Source: Bradyrhizobium sp. 164
GTDB taxonomy: Bacteria; Pseudomonadota; Alphaproteobacteria; Rhizobiales; Xanthobacteraceae
Assembly: GCF_023073715.1 (NCBI RefSeq)
Contig: NZ_JADPKA010000110.1
Span: 124,001-188,000, forward strand
Direction of reading: 5' to 3'
DNA: 64,000 bases
Part shown: in pieces, positions 36,763-44,966 of the stretch
Position numbering within the stretch: the first letter of the stretch is position 1
Layout: the number at the start of each line of letters is the position of its first letter
Position numbers and translations under genes: made by a program
The notes under the pieces: generated by a model
The model's input: only the letters and a program-made list of their open reading frames with translations
What the model was told of the DNA's origin: nothing
Databases searched by the model: none

Positions 36763-36912
36763 CTCCCCAGCGGGGAGAGGTCGGATTGCCATGGCGCGCA
36801 ATTGCGCGCCTGAGCCATCCGGGTGAGGGGCCGCAGCATTCGGTGAGAGCCTAACCCCTCACCCGGATCGCATCTTGCGATGCGATCCGACCTCTCCCTA
36901 CGGGAGAGGTGA
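36763..36912. repeat. Composite palindromic repeat, family B, copy 2
   Basis: About 150 bases: CTCTCCCCAGCGGGGAGAGG, TCGGATTGCC, GGCGCGCAATTGCGCGCC, GGGTGAGGGGCCGC, a 15-base variable centre, CCCCTCACCCGGATCGCA, GCGATGCGATCCGACC and CTCTCCCTACGGGAGAGGTG. It corresponds block for block with 29996-30166. It ends 4 bases before the serA stop. Confidence 0.78.
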
Positions 36913-36916
36913 AGGA

Positions 36917-38506
36917 TCAGAACGTCAGCGCCTTGGCCTGCTTTACCTGCGGCAGCGCCTGCACCTTGGCGAGCAAATCGGCCGGCACGGCGCCGTCGAC
37001 CTCGACCAGGGCAATGGCATCGCTGCCGGGCGCGACGCGGCCGAGATGGAAGGTGGCGATGTTGATCTTGGCGTCGCCGAGCAGGCTCGCGAATTTGCCG
37101 ATGAAGCCCGGCTTGTCCTCGTTGGTGACGTAGATCATCGACTTGCCGAACTCGGCATCGACGCGGATGCCCTTGATGTCGACGAGGCGCGGCTTGCCGT
37201 CGGCATAGACGGTGCCCGAAACCGACCGCTCCTGCCGCTCGGTGATGACGGTGACGGTGATCAGGCTCTCATAGTCGCTCTGCGCCGCGCGCACGATCTC
37301 GTCCACCACCATGCCGCGCTCCTTGGCGACGACCGGCGCGGACACCACGTTGACCTCGCCCAGCATCGGGCGCAGCAGACCCGACAGCACCGCGGAGGTG
37401 ATCGCCTTGATCTTCATCTCGGCGACGTGGCCTTCATAGGTGATCTCGACCTTGAGGATGCCACTCTCGGTGAGCTGGCCCGCGAACGAGCCGAGCTTCT
37501 CGGCGAGCGCGATGAACGGCTTCAGCTTCGGCGCCTCTTCCGCGGTGATCGAGGGGAAGTTGACCGCGTTCGAGATCGCACCGGTGAGCAGATAGTCCGA
37601 CATCTGCTCGGCGACCTGGAGCGCGACGTTCTCCTGCGCTTCCGTGGTGGAGGCGCCGAGATGCGGCGTGCAGATCACGTTAGGATGGCCGAACAGCACG
37701 TTCTTGGTTGCGGGCTCCTCGACGAAGACATCGAAGGCGGCGCCGGCGATGTGCTTGGAATTGAGCGCATCGACCACCGCCTGCTCGTCGACGAGGCCGC
37801 CGCGGGCGCAGTTGATCAGGCGCACGCCCTTCTTCATCTTGGCGATCGCGGCCGCGTCGATGATGTTCCTGGTCTTCTCGGTGAGGGGGGTGTGCAAGGT
37901 GATGAAGTCGGCGCGCTTGAGGAGATCGTCGAGCTCGACCTTCTCGACGCCGATGTCCTTGGCGCGCTCCGGCGACAGGAACGGATCGAAGGCGATCACC
38001 TTCATGCGCAGGCCGAGCGCGCGATCGGCCACGATCGAGCCGATATTGCCACAGCCGACGACGCCTAACACCTTGCCGGTGATCTCGACGCCCATGAAGC
38101 GGTTCTTCTCCCACTTGCCGGCCTGGGTCGAGGCGTCGGCCTGCGGGATCTCGCGAGCGAGCGCCAGCATCAGGGTGATGGCGTGCTCGGCGGTCGTGAT
38201 CGAATTGCCGAACGGCGTGTTCATCACGATGATGCCCTTGGCCGTGGCGGCGGGAATCTCGACATTGTCGACGCCGATGCCGGCGCGGCCGATCACTTTC
38301 AGCCTCGTCGCCTTCTCGATGATCTTGGCGGTCGCCTTGGTCGCGGAGCGGATCGCAAGGCCGTCGTAATTGCCGATGATCTCGGCGAGCTTGTCCTTGT
38401 CCTTGCCGAGATTGGGCTGGAAGTCGACTTCGACGCCGCGGTCCTTGAAGATCTGCACGGCGGCGGGCGAGAGCGCGTCGGAAATGAGAACTTTGGGTTT
38501 GGTCAT
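36917..38506 (-). CDS. serA: D-3-phosphoglycerate dehydrogenase SerA
   Basis: A 529-residue long-form SerA, first enzyme of serine synthesis from 3-phosphoglycerate. The NAD site is GKVLGVVGCGNIGSIVADRA, with catalytic Arg in LINCARGGLVDEQ and the Glu/His region TPHLGASTTEAQE. The extra intervening domain and a C-terminal ACT domain (GFIGKFASLLGDAKINIATF) for serine feedback are present. The start MTKPKVLISDAL is used; an open frame extends 65 codons upstream through repeat DNA. It follows serC on the same strand with a repeat in the 140-base gap, so both are probably co-transcribed. Confidence 0.97.
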   Translation of the reverse strand: MTKPKVLISDALSPAAVQIFKDRGVEVDFQPNLGKDKDKLAEIIGNYDGLAIRSATKATAKIIEKATRLKVIGRAGIGVDNVEIPAATAKGIIVMNTPFGNSITTAEHAITLMLALAREIPQADASTQAGKWEKNRFMGVEITGKVLGVVGCGNIGSIVADRALGLRMKVIAFDPFLSPERAKDIGVEKVELDDLLKRADFITLHTPLTEKTRNIIDAAAIAKMKKGVRLINCARGGLVDEQAVVDALNSKHIAGAAFDVFVEEPATKNVLFGHPNVICTPHLGASTTEAQENVALQVAEQMSDYLLTGAISNAVNFPSITAEEAPKLKPFIALAEKLGSFAGQLTESGILKVEITYEGHVAEMKIKAITSAVLSGLLRPMLGEVNVVSAPVVAKERGMVVDEIVRAAQSDYESLITVTVITERQERSVSGTVYADGKPRLVDIKGIRVDAEFGKSMIYVTNEDKPGFIGKFASLLGDAKINIATFHLGRVAPGSDAIALVEVDGAVPADLLAKVQALPQVKQAKALTF

Positions 38507-38534
38507 GGGTGTGATCCGTGGGTGCGGGCTGCAT

Positions 38535-38625
38535 TTACGGAACGTCATCCGCGGGCTTGACCCGCGGAACCATCTCTCTTGATTGATGGATGGCCGGGTC
38601 AAGCCCGGCCATGACGAGTTGAGAT
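38535..38625. repeat. Interspersed palindromic repeat between serC and serA
   Basis: GAACGTCATCCGCGGGCTTG, ACCCGCGGAACCATC, then GATGGCCGGGTCAAGCCCGG and CCATGACGAG. CCGCGGG...CCCGCGG and CCGGGT...GCCCGG pair within the element. If serC and serA form one mRNA, this folds inside it and could set their relative amounts. Confidence 0.6.
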
Positions 38626-38646
38626 AACGCGACGAGTGAAACCTGC

Positions 38647-39819
38647 TCACGCCGCCTTGGGCAGAGCGGCCTTGGTCTCGGCAAAGGCCCAGTCGATCCA
38701 CTGCGTCAGCAGCTCGACGTCTCTAGCCTCGACGGTGGCGCCGCACCAGATTCGCAGGCCGGCCGGCGCATCGCGGTAATAGGCGAAGTCGTAGCCTGCG
38801 CCTTCCTTCTCGACCAGCGCGACCAGCTTCTTGGAGAACTCGGCCTGCGCATCCTCGGAGAGCGAGGTGATCGCGGGATCGGTGAACTTCATGCACACCG
38901 AAGTGTTGGAGCGGATCGAAGGATCCTTCGCCAGGAAGTCGATCCAGGGCGTCTTCGCCTTCCAGTCGGCGAGCACCTTGGTATTGGCGTCGGCACGCGC
39001 GATCAGCGCCTTGAGGCCGCCGATCGACTTGGCCCAGTTCAGCGCGTCGAGATAATCCTCGACGCAGAGCATCGAGGGCGTGTTGATGGTCTCGCCGACG
39101 AAAATACCTTCGTTGATCTTGCCGCCCTTGGTCATGCGAAAGATCTTCGGCAGCGGCCAGGCCGGCTTGTAGGTTTCGAGCCGCTCCACCGCACGCGGCG
39201 ACAGGATCAGCATGCCGTGGGCGGCTTCGCCGCCGAGCGCCTTCTGCCAGGAGAAGGTGACGACGTCGAGTTTTGCGAAATCGAGCGGCTGCGCGAATGC
39301 GGCCGAGGTCGCGTCGCAGATCGTGAGTCCTTCGCGGGTCGCGCTGATCCAGTTCGCGTTCGGCACGCGCACGCCAGACGTGGTCCCATTCCAGGTGAAG
39401 ACGACGTCGCTCTTGGGATCCACCTTGGAGAGATCGGGGATCTCACCATAGGCTGCGTTCAGCTTGGTGACGTCCTTGAGCTTCAATTCCTTGACGATAT
39501 CGCTGACCCAGCCTTCGCCGAAGGATTCCCAGGCAAGCGTGGTGACGGGCCGCGCACCAAGCAGCGACCACAGCGCCATCTCGACCGCGCCGGTATCCGA
39601 GGCCGGCACGATGCCGATGCGGTAATCGGCGGGGACCTCGAGCACTTCGCGCGTCAGATCGATCGCGAGCTTGAGCTTGGCCTTGCCCACCTTCGCGCGA
39701 TGCGAGCGGCCGAGGGCTGCGTCCTTGAGATTTTGGGCGTTCCATCCGGGGCGCTTGGCGCAGGGGCCGGAGGAGAAATGCGGCACGTTCGGCCGCGAAG
39801 CGGGCTTCGCTACAGTCAT
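38647..39819 (-). CDS. serC: Phosphoserine aminotransferase SerC
   Basis: A 390-residue PLP enzyme that converts 3-phosphohydroxypyruvate to phosphoserine. It has the longer alphaproteobacterial/archaeal-type layout: FSSGPCAKRPGWNAQNLKDA at the N-terminus, GSHRAKVGKAKLKLAIDLTR-like region (GRSHRAKVGKAK), the PLP Asp in LTICDATSAAFAQ and the Schiff-base Lys in TFSWQKALGGEAAHG. It is the first gene of the serine unit, preceded by its own promoter and a serC-type RNA leader. Confidence 0.97.
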   Translation of the reverse strand: MTVAKPASRPNVPHFSSGPCAKRPGWNAQNLKDAALGRSHRAKVGKAKLKLAIDLTREVLEVPADYRIGIVPASDTGAVEMALWSLLGARPVTTLAWESFGEGWVSDIVKELKLKDVTKLNAAYGEIPDLSKVDPKSDVVFTWNGTTSGVRVPNANWISATREGLTICDATSAAFAQPLDFAKLDVVTFSWQKALGGEAAHGMLILSPRAVERLETYKPAWPLPKIFRMTKGGKINEGIFVGETINTPSMLCVEDYLDALNWAKSIGGLKALIARADANTKVLADWKAKTPWIDFLAKDPSIRSNTSVCMKFTDPAITSLSEDAQAEFSKKLVALVEKEGAGYDFAYYRDAPAGLRIWCGATVEARDVELLTQWIDWAFAETKAALPKAA

Positions 39820-39867
39820 GATCTACCCTTCCAGATAGTAAGCCTCCCGTTGGGGGGAGGTGTCCCG
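39820..39867 (-). promoter_or_regulatory. serC-motif-like structured RNA leader
   Basis: Downstream of the promoter the short leader folds into CCTCCC-CCCAAC-GGGAGG (39860-39843) followed by CTATC-TGGAAG-GGTAG (39838-39823). The second hairpin contains the ribosome site GGAAGGG (39832-39826), so pairing would hide it. A conserved leader named the serC motif is known upstream of serC in alphaproteobacteria; position and shape fit, ligand is unknown. Confidence 0.6.
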
Positions 39868-39873
39868 CCGCGG

Positions 39874-39902
39874 CTGATACGGGAATCGGGCAGACCAGTC
39901 AA
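39874..39902 (-). promoter_or_regulatory. serC promoter
   Basis: On the minus strand TTGACT (39902-39897), a 17-base spacer and TATCAG (39879-39874). It predicts a start near 39867 and a leader of about 48 bases. The -35 touches the stop codon of the upstream hypothetical gene. Confidence 0.65.
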
Positions 39903-40105
39903 GGAAGTTCCGGCGTCTCACGGCGGAGTGAAGGCGCCTCCGGCGCGAGATCAGGCGAGTCGACGGCAGCGAGCGCATTCAGCAAGTCCGTGGCTTCGCT
40001 GATCAATTGCGCGGCTCTGCGGCGGCTGCCGACCTTCAAAATGCATTTGTCATTGGCCTGCACGACGTAGTCGTTGCCGACCTTGATCATCGAATAGCTT
40101 GTCAT
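39899..40105 (-). CDS. Conserved-looking small hypothetical protein
   Basis: A 68-residue protein MTSYSMIKVGNDYVVQANDK followed by CILKVGSRRRAAQLISEATD and a short variable tail. The N-terminal half looks like a small beta structure, the second a helix. GGGG lies about 7 bases before the ATG at 40105; a longer frame to 40171 exists. No family is recognised. Its end overlaps the serC -35 box. Confidence 0.6.
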   Translation of the reverse strand: MTSYSMIKVGNDYVVQANDKCILKVGSRRRAAQLISEATDLLNALAAVDSPDLAPEAPSLRRETPELP

Positions 40106-40263
40106 CGAAATCCCCGAACCGACCGAGCTCGGTGTCTGACGCTGCCGTAGCACCGTTCGTTCCTTCATCAATGTGAACGACGGACGGGTAGTTTACCGGC
40201 TCTTAACACGAACGAATGCGCGATCCGATTCCGCTGATCGCGCAACGCCTGCGTCACGCTGCG

Positions 40264-40728
40264 TCAAAAGCGGACAGTCATACCGACATGACTCGCCGTG
40301 AAGCCGAGCCGCTTGTAGAAGCGCTGCGCATCGACACGCGTCTGATGCGTCAGCAGTTCGACGAGATTGCAGCCGCGTGCTTTCGCTTCCGCAACCGCCC
40401 ATTGCACCAACCGCTCGCCGATGCCGCGGCTGCGACAATCGGAAGCAACGCGGACGTCTTCGAGCAAACCGCGCACGCCGCCTTGCGAGCTGATGCCGGG
40501 CAGGATCGCGAGTTGCAGGCAGCCGACCACCCTGCCCTCGCTCTCGGCGACCACAAGCGTCAGATTCGGATCGCGCTCGACCCGCGCAAATGCCTCGTAA
40601 TAGGCGGCGGGCAGCGGATCCTCCACGCGCTCGCGTGCGCGTCCGAGATGATCATCGGCGAGCATTGCAACGATCGCGGCGATGTCGTCGCGGCGCGCGC
40701 GGCGAATGGAGACGGCTTCGGCGTTCAT
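40264..40728 (-). CDS. GNAT-family N-acetyltransferase
   Basis: A 154-residue GNAT enzyme: VSIRRARRDDIAAIVAMLAD at the N-terminus, LTLVVAESEGRVVGCLQLAI, the acetyl-CoA motif A in VRVASDCRSRGIGERLVQWA and the C-terminal AQRFYKRLGF. The substrate is unknown. It follows the GST gene by 16 bases on the same strand and is probably co-transcribed with it. Confidence 0.9.
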   Translation of the reverse strand: MNAEAVSIRRARRDDIAAIVAMLADDHLGRARERVEDPLPAAYYEAFARVERDPNLTLVVAESEGRVVGCLQLAILPGISSQGGVRGLLEDVRVASDCRSRGIGERLVQWAVAEAKARGCNLVELLTHQTRVDAQRFYKRLGFTASHVGMTVRF

Positions 40729-40744
40729 GCGCGATGCTCCAGAC

Positions 40745-41335
40745 TCAGCGCGCCGGCGCAAGGCCGAGAAAGGCCTCGGTCTGGTCGATCCAGCGGCGGA
40801 TGGCCGCAAAGCGGCCGAGATCGAAGCCGCCCTCATGCGCAACGCGGGTATAGGCGAGCAGCGAGACATCCGCGAGCGAAACCGCCTCACCGGCGAGGAA
40901 GCGGCTGGCCGCAAGATGCTGCTCCATGCGCTCGAGCGCCGCATAACCGCGCTTGACCTTCTCAGGATCGAGCTCGGAGGCCTGCTTGCCGAGATAGACC
41001 AGGAGGAAGCGGCACACCGCGATATAGGGCTCGTGGCTGTACTGCTCCCAGAACAGCCATTCGTCCATCTTGGCAGCGATGAAGGCGTCGCGCGGAACGA
41101 GGGCGCTGTCGCGTGCGAGATAGCGGATGATGGCATTGGATTGCGCCAGCGTGCGGCCGTCGTCGAACGCGACGGTCGGCACTTGGCCGGCGCCGTTCAT
41201 CTTCAGGAATTGCGGCGTGCGCGTCTCGCCCTTGCTCGTGTCGATCTCAACCCACTGATAGGGCAATGCGAGCTTGTCGCAGACCCACTTCACCTTCAGA
41301 CAATTGCCGGAATTGCTATCGCCGTAGATCTGCAT
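40745..41335 (-). CDS. Glutathione S-transferase family protein
   Basis: A 196-residue GST. The thioredoxin-fold N-domain opens MQIYGDSNSGNCLKVKWVCD and has GAGQVPTVAFDDGRTLAQSN with the glutathione-contact Ser after QS; the C-domain is all helical (AGEAVSLADVSLLAYTRVAH). The Ser/Cys near SNSGNC is the likely catalytic position. The start at 41335 is chosen rather than an upstream ATG. It leads a two-gene unit with the GNAT gene. Confidence 0.9.
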   Translation of the reverse strand: MQIYGDSNSGNCLKVKWVCDKLALPYQWVEIDTSKGETRTPQFLKMNGAGQVPTVAFDDGRTLAQSNAIIRYLARDSALVPRDAFIAAKMDEWLFWEQYSHEPYIAVCRFLLVYLGKQASELDPEKVKRGYAALERMEQHLAASRFLAGEAVSLADVSLLAYTRVAHEGGFDLGRFAAIRRWIDQTEAFLGLAPAR

Positions 41336-41407
41336 CGCCGCCGTCCCGCTTTTGGGCGACAGAGCATCAGGACGGAAGGAGGCTGTCAACCGCGGCGTGT
41401 CGCCGCG

Positions 41408-42217
41408 TCAGAACTTGTAGCCGAGGCCGGCGCGGACGGTGTTGATGCTGGTGTCGACCTGGGACGTGAAGCGAATGTATTCCCACTCGGCGCGCATGAA
41501 GAGACCGCCGACGAGGTTGACGTCTACACCGAGGCCGCCGCTGTAGCCGTAGATCAGATGATTGTGCTGCGCTTCGCTCGCGGAGACCGGCCCCAGCAGA
41601 ACGCCGGCGGGCGTCACGTAATCCTGAGCACTCACCGTGCGAACGATATCCGCGTTGCCGAGCGCGAGCCCGCCGAACACGTAGGGCAGGAAGCAGCCCC
41701 ACGCGTAACCGGCCCTGCCGCGAAACGTTGCCATGTCCTTGATCGCGATCGAGGCCGTCGAACTCGCAGTCACGCTGTGCACGTTGCCGTCGGACAGCTG
41801 GAGGCTACGTGCTTCGCTGGCGGTGGTCGATCCTCCGAACTTACCGTGCAGGTAACTGGCTTCCAGGCCGATCACGACATCGTCCCACTGCCCATTGTAG
41901 CCCGCGAAAGCACCGTATCCACTGCTGCGCTGAGAGGCCTTTCCGAGGCCGAGATTCCATTGCGAGACCTGCATCTCCTGTTCGATCAGGGTGTCCGCGA
42001 GCAGCGCGGCCATCATATTGCTGGTCGACCCGTTGAAATTTTCGTCGGACGAGCCATAGCCGCCCTGGCCTCCGACATAGAAGCCCTGCCAGTTGACGCC
42101 GGATCTCGTCAGGCCGTCGGTGAAGCTGCCGCGCAGGATCGGCAGGTCCGGCATGTCGGCCGCATTTGCGGCGGACACCGTCCCCAACATCGCCGCCGCC
42201 ACCATCAGCCTACGCAT
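41408..42217 (-). CDS. Outer-membrane beta-barrel protein (Omp25/Omp31 type)
   Basis: A 269-residue porin-like barrel. A signal peptide (MVAAAMLGTVSAANA) precedes ADMPDLPILRG. The body shows alternating strands such as WQGFYVGGQGGYGSSDEN, SGYGAFAGYNGQWDDVVIG and YGYSGGLGVDVNLVGGLF, ending in the assembly signal VRAGLGYKF with terminal Phe. Such eight-stranded proteins are abundant in Rhizobiales and stabilise the outer membrane. A second one follows upstream with different sequence. Confidence 0.87.
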   Translation of the reverse strand: MRRLMVAAAMLGTVSAANAADMPDLPILRGSFTDGLTRSGVNWQGFYVGGQGGYGSSDENFNGSTSNMMAALLADTLIEQEMQVSQWNLGLGKASQRSSGYGAFAGYNGQWDDVVIGLEASYLHGKFGGSTTASEARSLQLSDGNVHSVTASSTASIAIKDMATFRGRAGYAWGCFLPYVFGGLALGNADIVRTVSAQDYVTPAGVLLGPVSASEAQHNHLIYGYSGGLGVDVNLVGGLFMRAEWEYIRFTSQVDTSINTVRAGLGYKF

Positions 42218-42320
42218 CGCAACGCTCCATGGACTCGAACAGTTGCGATGATCATCCCCTGTTAACCTTAACCAATGGTTGCGTCCGCCACGTTCGTCGC
42301 TGCTGCGCCATGAAAAATCC

Positions 42321-42356
42321 GCAAAGCAAAACGGCGCGGGCTGACCCCGCGCCGTT
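42321..42356 (-). terminator. Terminator after the second outer-membrane gene
   Basis: AACGGCGCGGG (42330-42340) pairs with CCCGCGCCGTT (42346-42356) around CTGAC. On the minus strand it is followed by TTGCTTTGC. It ends transcripts of the gene at 42385-43224. Confidence 0.85.
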
Positions 42357-42384
42357 AAGAGACTTTAACCGATGAGGCTGCCGA

Positions 42385-43224
42385 TCAGCCCTTGGTGACC
42401 AGCGGCGGCGCGTAGACCGGCGGGCTGTTGAGATCCCAGCGCACGCCGAGCTTGACGTCGTGCGAGGTGAGCTCCCTGATCTTGATAGAGGTCGGACCGG
42501 AGGCACTGTTGTCGAACAAGCGGTAGTTGCCAGGCGCCGCGTCGCCGAGGTTCATGTAGCTGTAGGCCAGTTCGACGGTGAACCCGGGATTGACCTTGTA
42601 GGCGAGACCGGCGTGAGCGGCCCAGGCGAAGTTCCACTTTCCGCTGTCTGCGAAGTAGGCGACGCTGTTGCTCGGAGTCGGGGTCAGCGCGGCGCTATAA
42701 GAAACGCCGTCGTCACGGAAGCCACTGATCTTGTTGTAGGAGCCGCCAACACCGGCGCCAATGAACGGGGTGATGCACCACCAGGTGCCGAGATCGACAT
42801 AGGCATTCGCCATGACGACCCACTCGGACTTGCTCCCGCTGTAATTGTTTGTGCCGACGAAGCCGGGTCCAATGACGTTGTCCGCACCGTGCAGGTTAGC
42901 CTTGCCCCGGTACTGGCCGATCACGTCCGCACGGAACCAATTGTTGAAGCGATAGCCGACGCCGAGATCGAACAGTGGCGAAGAGTCGAAGCCGAGTCCC
43001 TCAGTCGACTTCTGATACCCAGCCGGCAGCGCGCTATCGATGCGCTTGGCACTCTGGTTGGTCATGCCAATATCACCGCGCAGATACCAGCCGCCGAAAT
43101 CGGCGGGCGGGGCCGGCGGCGCGTACATCGGAGGGGGCGCCGCGATCGGCATATCGGCGGCGAATGCCATCGACGAGATCAGGGTTGCCGCACCCGCGGC
43201 GAGGAGAGACTTAACGCTACGCAT
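42385..43224 (-). CDS. Outer-membrane beta-barrel protein
   Basis: A 279-residue barrel protein. The signal peptide is SLLAAGAATLISSMAFA, followed by a Pro-rich mature start ADMPIAAPPPMYAPPAPPAD. Strands such as GWYLRGDIGMTNQSAKR, FDLGVGYRFNNWFRADVIG, WWCITPFIGAGVGGSYNKI and FTVELAYSYMNLGDA are regular. Unlike the neighbour it does not end at the last strand (DVKLGVRWDL) but continues with SPPVYAPPLVTKG, echoing the N-terminal Pro-rich segment. The start at 43224 lies after an AT-rich promoter region. Confidence 0.85.
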   Translation of the reverse strand: MRSVKSLLAAGAATLISSMAFAADMPIAAPPPMYAPPAPPADFGGWYLRGDIGMTNQSAKRIDSALPAGYQKSTEGLGFDSSPLFDLGVGYRFNNWFRADVIGQYRGKANLHGADNVIGPGFVGTNNYSGSKSEWVVMANAYVDLGTWWCITPFIGAGVGGSYNKISGFRDDGVSYSAALTPTPSNSVAYFADSGKWNFAWAAHAGLAYKVNPGFTVELAYSYMNLGDAAPGNYRLFDNSASGPTSIKIRELTSHDVKLGVRWDLNSPPVYAPPLVTKG

Positions 43225-43462
43225 TGGCTTCGTCCTTATGGCCGGTGAGGCAAAATGCAGCCGCCCCACGTTCTGGAAACTCACGGGAGGACGATGGCAC
43301 CAAATGTTTAAGCGCCGCTTAACCCTAATTTTTAAGGTTGATTTTTTCTGACAGTACACGCGCGCGCCGCGCCAGCGTTGCAAAAAAGCAGCGCCAAATG
43401 CGACTTCCTTCGCCGCATTCCCTAACGATGTGTGAAACCGCAAGGCGGCAAGAGAGGATGTG

Positions 43463-44707
43463 TTAACGCGCGTGCCGCGGCAGCCTGGGTAGGAACACTG
43501 CAAGCAGGCCGATCGCCGGCAGAAAAGCGCAGACCTGATAGACGAAAGCGATCGAGGTGTGGTCGGCGAGCTTGCCGAGCACGGCCGCGCCCAGCCCACC
43601 GATGCCGAAGGCGACACCGAAGAACACGCCGGAGATCATGCCGAAGCGATGCGGCACCAGTTCCTGCGCGAACACGATGATCGATGACGTCGTCGAGGAG
43701 ATGATCAGGCCGATGACGACGCTGAGCACCGCGCTCGCATAGAGGCCGGCATAGGGCAGCGCCAGCGTGAACGGCAGCGCGCCGAGGATCGAGATCCAGA
43801 TCACGATCTTGCGGCCGAAGCGGTCGCCCAAGGGACCGCCGAGAAACGCACCCACGGCGTTCGCCGCCAGGAAGATGAAGAGATAGATCTGCGCAGCCTG
43901 CGTCGACACGCCGAAGCGGTCGATCAGGTAGAAGATGTAATAGCTCGACAGGCTCGATACGTAGAGCTGCTTGGAGAACAAGAGCGCGACCAGCACGAGC
44001 AGCGCGACCGCGACGCGGCGCGAGCTCGGACCACCCGGCTGGCTGTGAACGGGGGCTGCCTTCTTCGCCGTGATCTGCGGCGCGTACCAGCGGCCGATGC
44101 GCCACAGGATGAGGATCGCGAGGAAGGCGATCGAAGAGAACCAGGCGATGCTGCCCTGCCCGAACGGCACGACGATGAGCGCGGCCAGCACCGGTCCCAT
44201 CGAGGTGCCGAAACTGCCGCCGAGCTGGAACACGGATTGCGCAAAGCCGTAGCGGCCGCCGGAGGCGAGCCGCGCGATGCGCGCCGACTCCGGGTGAAAC
44301 ACCGCCGAGCCGAGACCGACCAGCGCGGCGGCGACGAGAATGACGAGGTATTGATGCGCGGCGCTGAGCAGCAAGAGGCCGAAGAAGGTCGAGGCCATGC
44401 CGATCGCCAGCGAATAGGGCTGCGCCTTCTTGTCGGTGTAGTGCCCGACCACCGGCTGGAGCAGCGAGGCCGTGAACTGGAAGGCCAGCGTGATCATGCC
44501 GATCTGCGCGAAATCGAGCGCATAGGTGTCCTTCAGGATCGGATACACCGAGGCGATCAGCGACTGCATGGTGTCGTTGAGGAAGTGCGAGACGCTGATG
44601 CCGGCGAGCACCACGTAGACCGGCCCTGGCGCTTTGGCGGGCGCCACGTCGTTGACGACGACGGGCTCGGTCAGTGTTTCCTCTGAGACGACGACAGGCT
44701 TGTTCAA
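43463..44707 (-). CDS. MFS exporter of the fosmidomycin-resistance (Fsr) type
   Basis: A 414-residue major facilitator with about 12 helices. The blocks GISVSHFLNDTMQSLIASVYPIL, AQIGMITLAFQFTASLLQPVVG and GLGSAVFHPESARIARLASGGRYG (given as regions) are characteristic of Fsr-type proteins, which pump fosmidomycin and related compounds in E. coli. The real substrate here is unknown. A cytoplasmic N-tail of about 30 residues (VVVSEETLTEPVVVNDVAPA) precedes helix 1. Monocistronic. Confidence 0.88.
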   Translation of the reverse strand: MNKPVVVSEETLTEPVVVNDVAPAKAPGPVYVVLAGISVSHFLNDTMQSLIASVYPILKDTYALDFAQIGMITLAFQFTASLLQPVVGHYTDKKAQPYSLAIGMASTFFGLLLLSAAHQYLVILVAAALVGLGSAVFHPESARIARLASGGRYGFAQSVFQLGGSFGTSMGPVLAALIVVPFGQGSIAWFSSIAFLAILILWRIGRWYAPQITAKKAAPVHSQPGGPSSRRVAVALLVLVALLFSKQLYVSSLSSYYIFYLIDRFGVSTQAAQIYLFIFLAANAVGAFLGGPLGDRFGRKIVIWISILGALPFTLALPYAGLYASAVLSVVIGLIISSTTSSIIVFAQELVPHRFGMISGVFFGVAFGIGGLGAAVLGKLADHTSIAFVYQVCAFLPAIGLLAVFLPRLPRHAR

Positions 44708-44809
44708 TGCAGCAATCCCGGCGCGGCAGATTGCCGCGACCTCTTAGGTACGATGCAAGCGGCAGTAGAACCAGCGTCAACGGCAAATAGCTGGGATGCG
44801 CGGGTCTTA

Positions 44810-44962
44810 CCCTCTCCCCTTGTGGGAGAGGGTGGATCGCCGCGTCAGCGGCGAGACGGGTGAGGGGTCTGCCTCCGCGAGTCTCTCTAGCAGTTGGGGG
44901 CGAGGATAGAACCCATCATCCGGCGCTTCGCGCCACCTTCTCCCACAAGGGGAGAAGGAAGA
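44810..44962. repeat. Composite palindromic repeat, family B variant
   Basis: CTCTCCCCTTGTGGGAGAGG, GGATCGCCGCGTCAGCGGCG, AGACGGGTGAGGGGTCTGCC on one side and CCGGCGCTTCGCGCC, CTTCTCCCACAAGGGGAGAA on the other. It has the plan of the copies near 30.0 and 36.8 kb, but diverged. It fills the gap between fsr-like and glmM genes. Confidence 0.55.
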
Positions 44963-44966
44963 GCCC

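Noticed and set aside
38507..38701. N-terminal extension of SerA by 65 codons
   Set aside because: The extension translates the family A repeat between serC and serA; SerA family members start at MTKPKVLIS.
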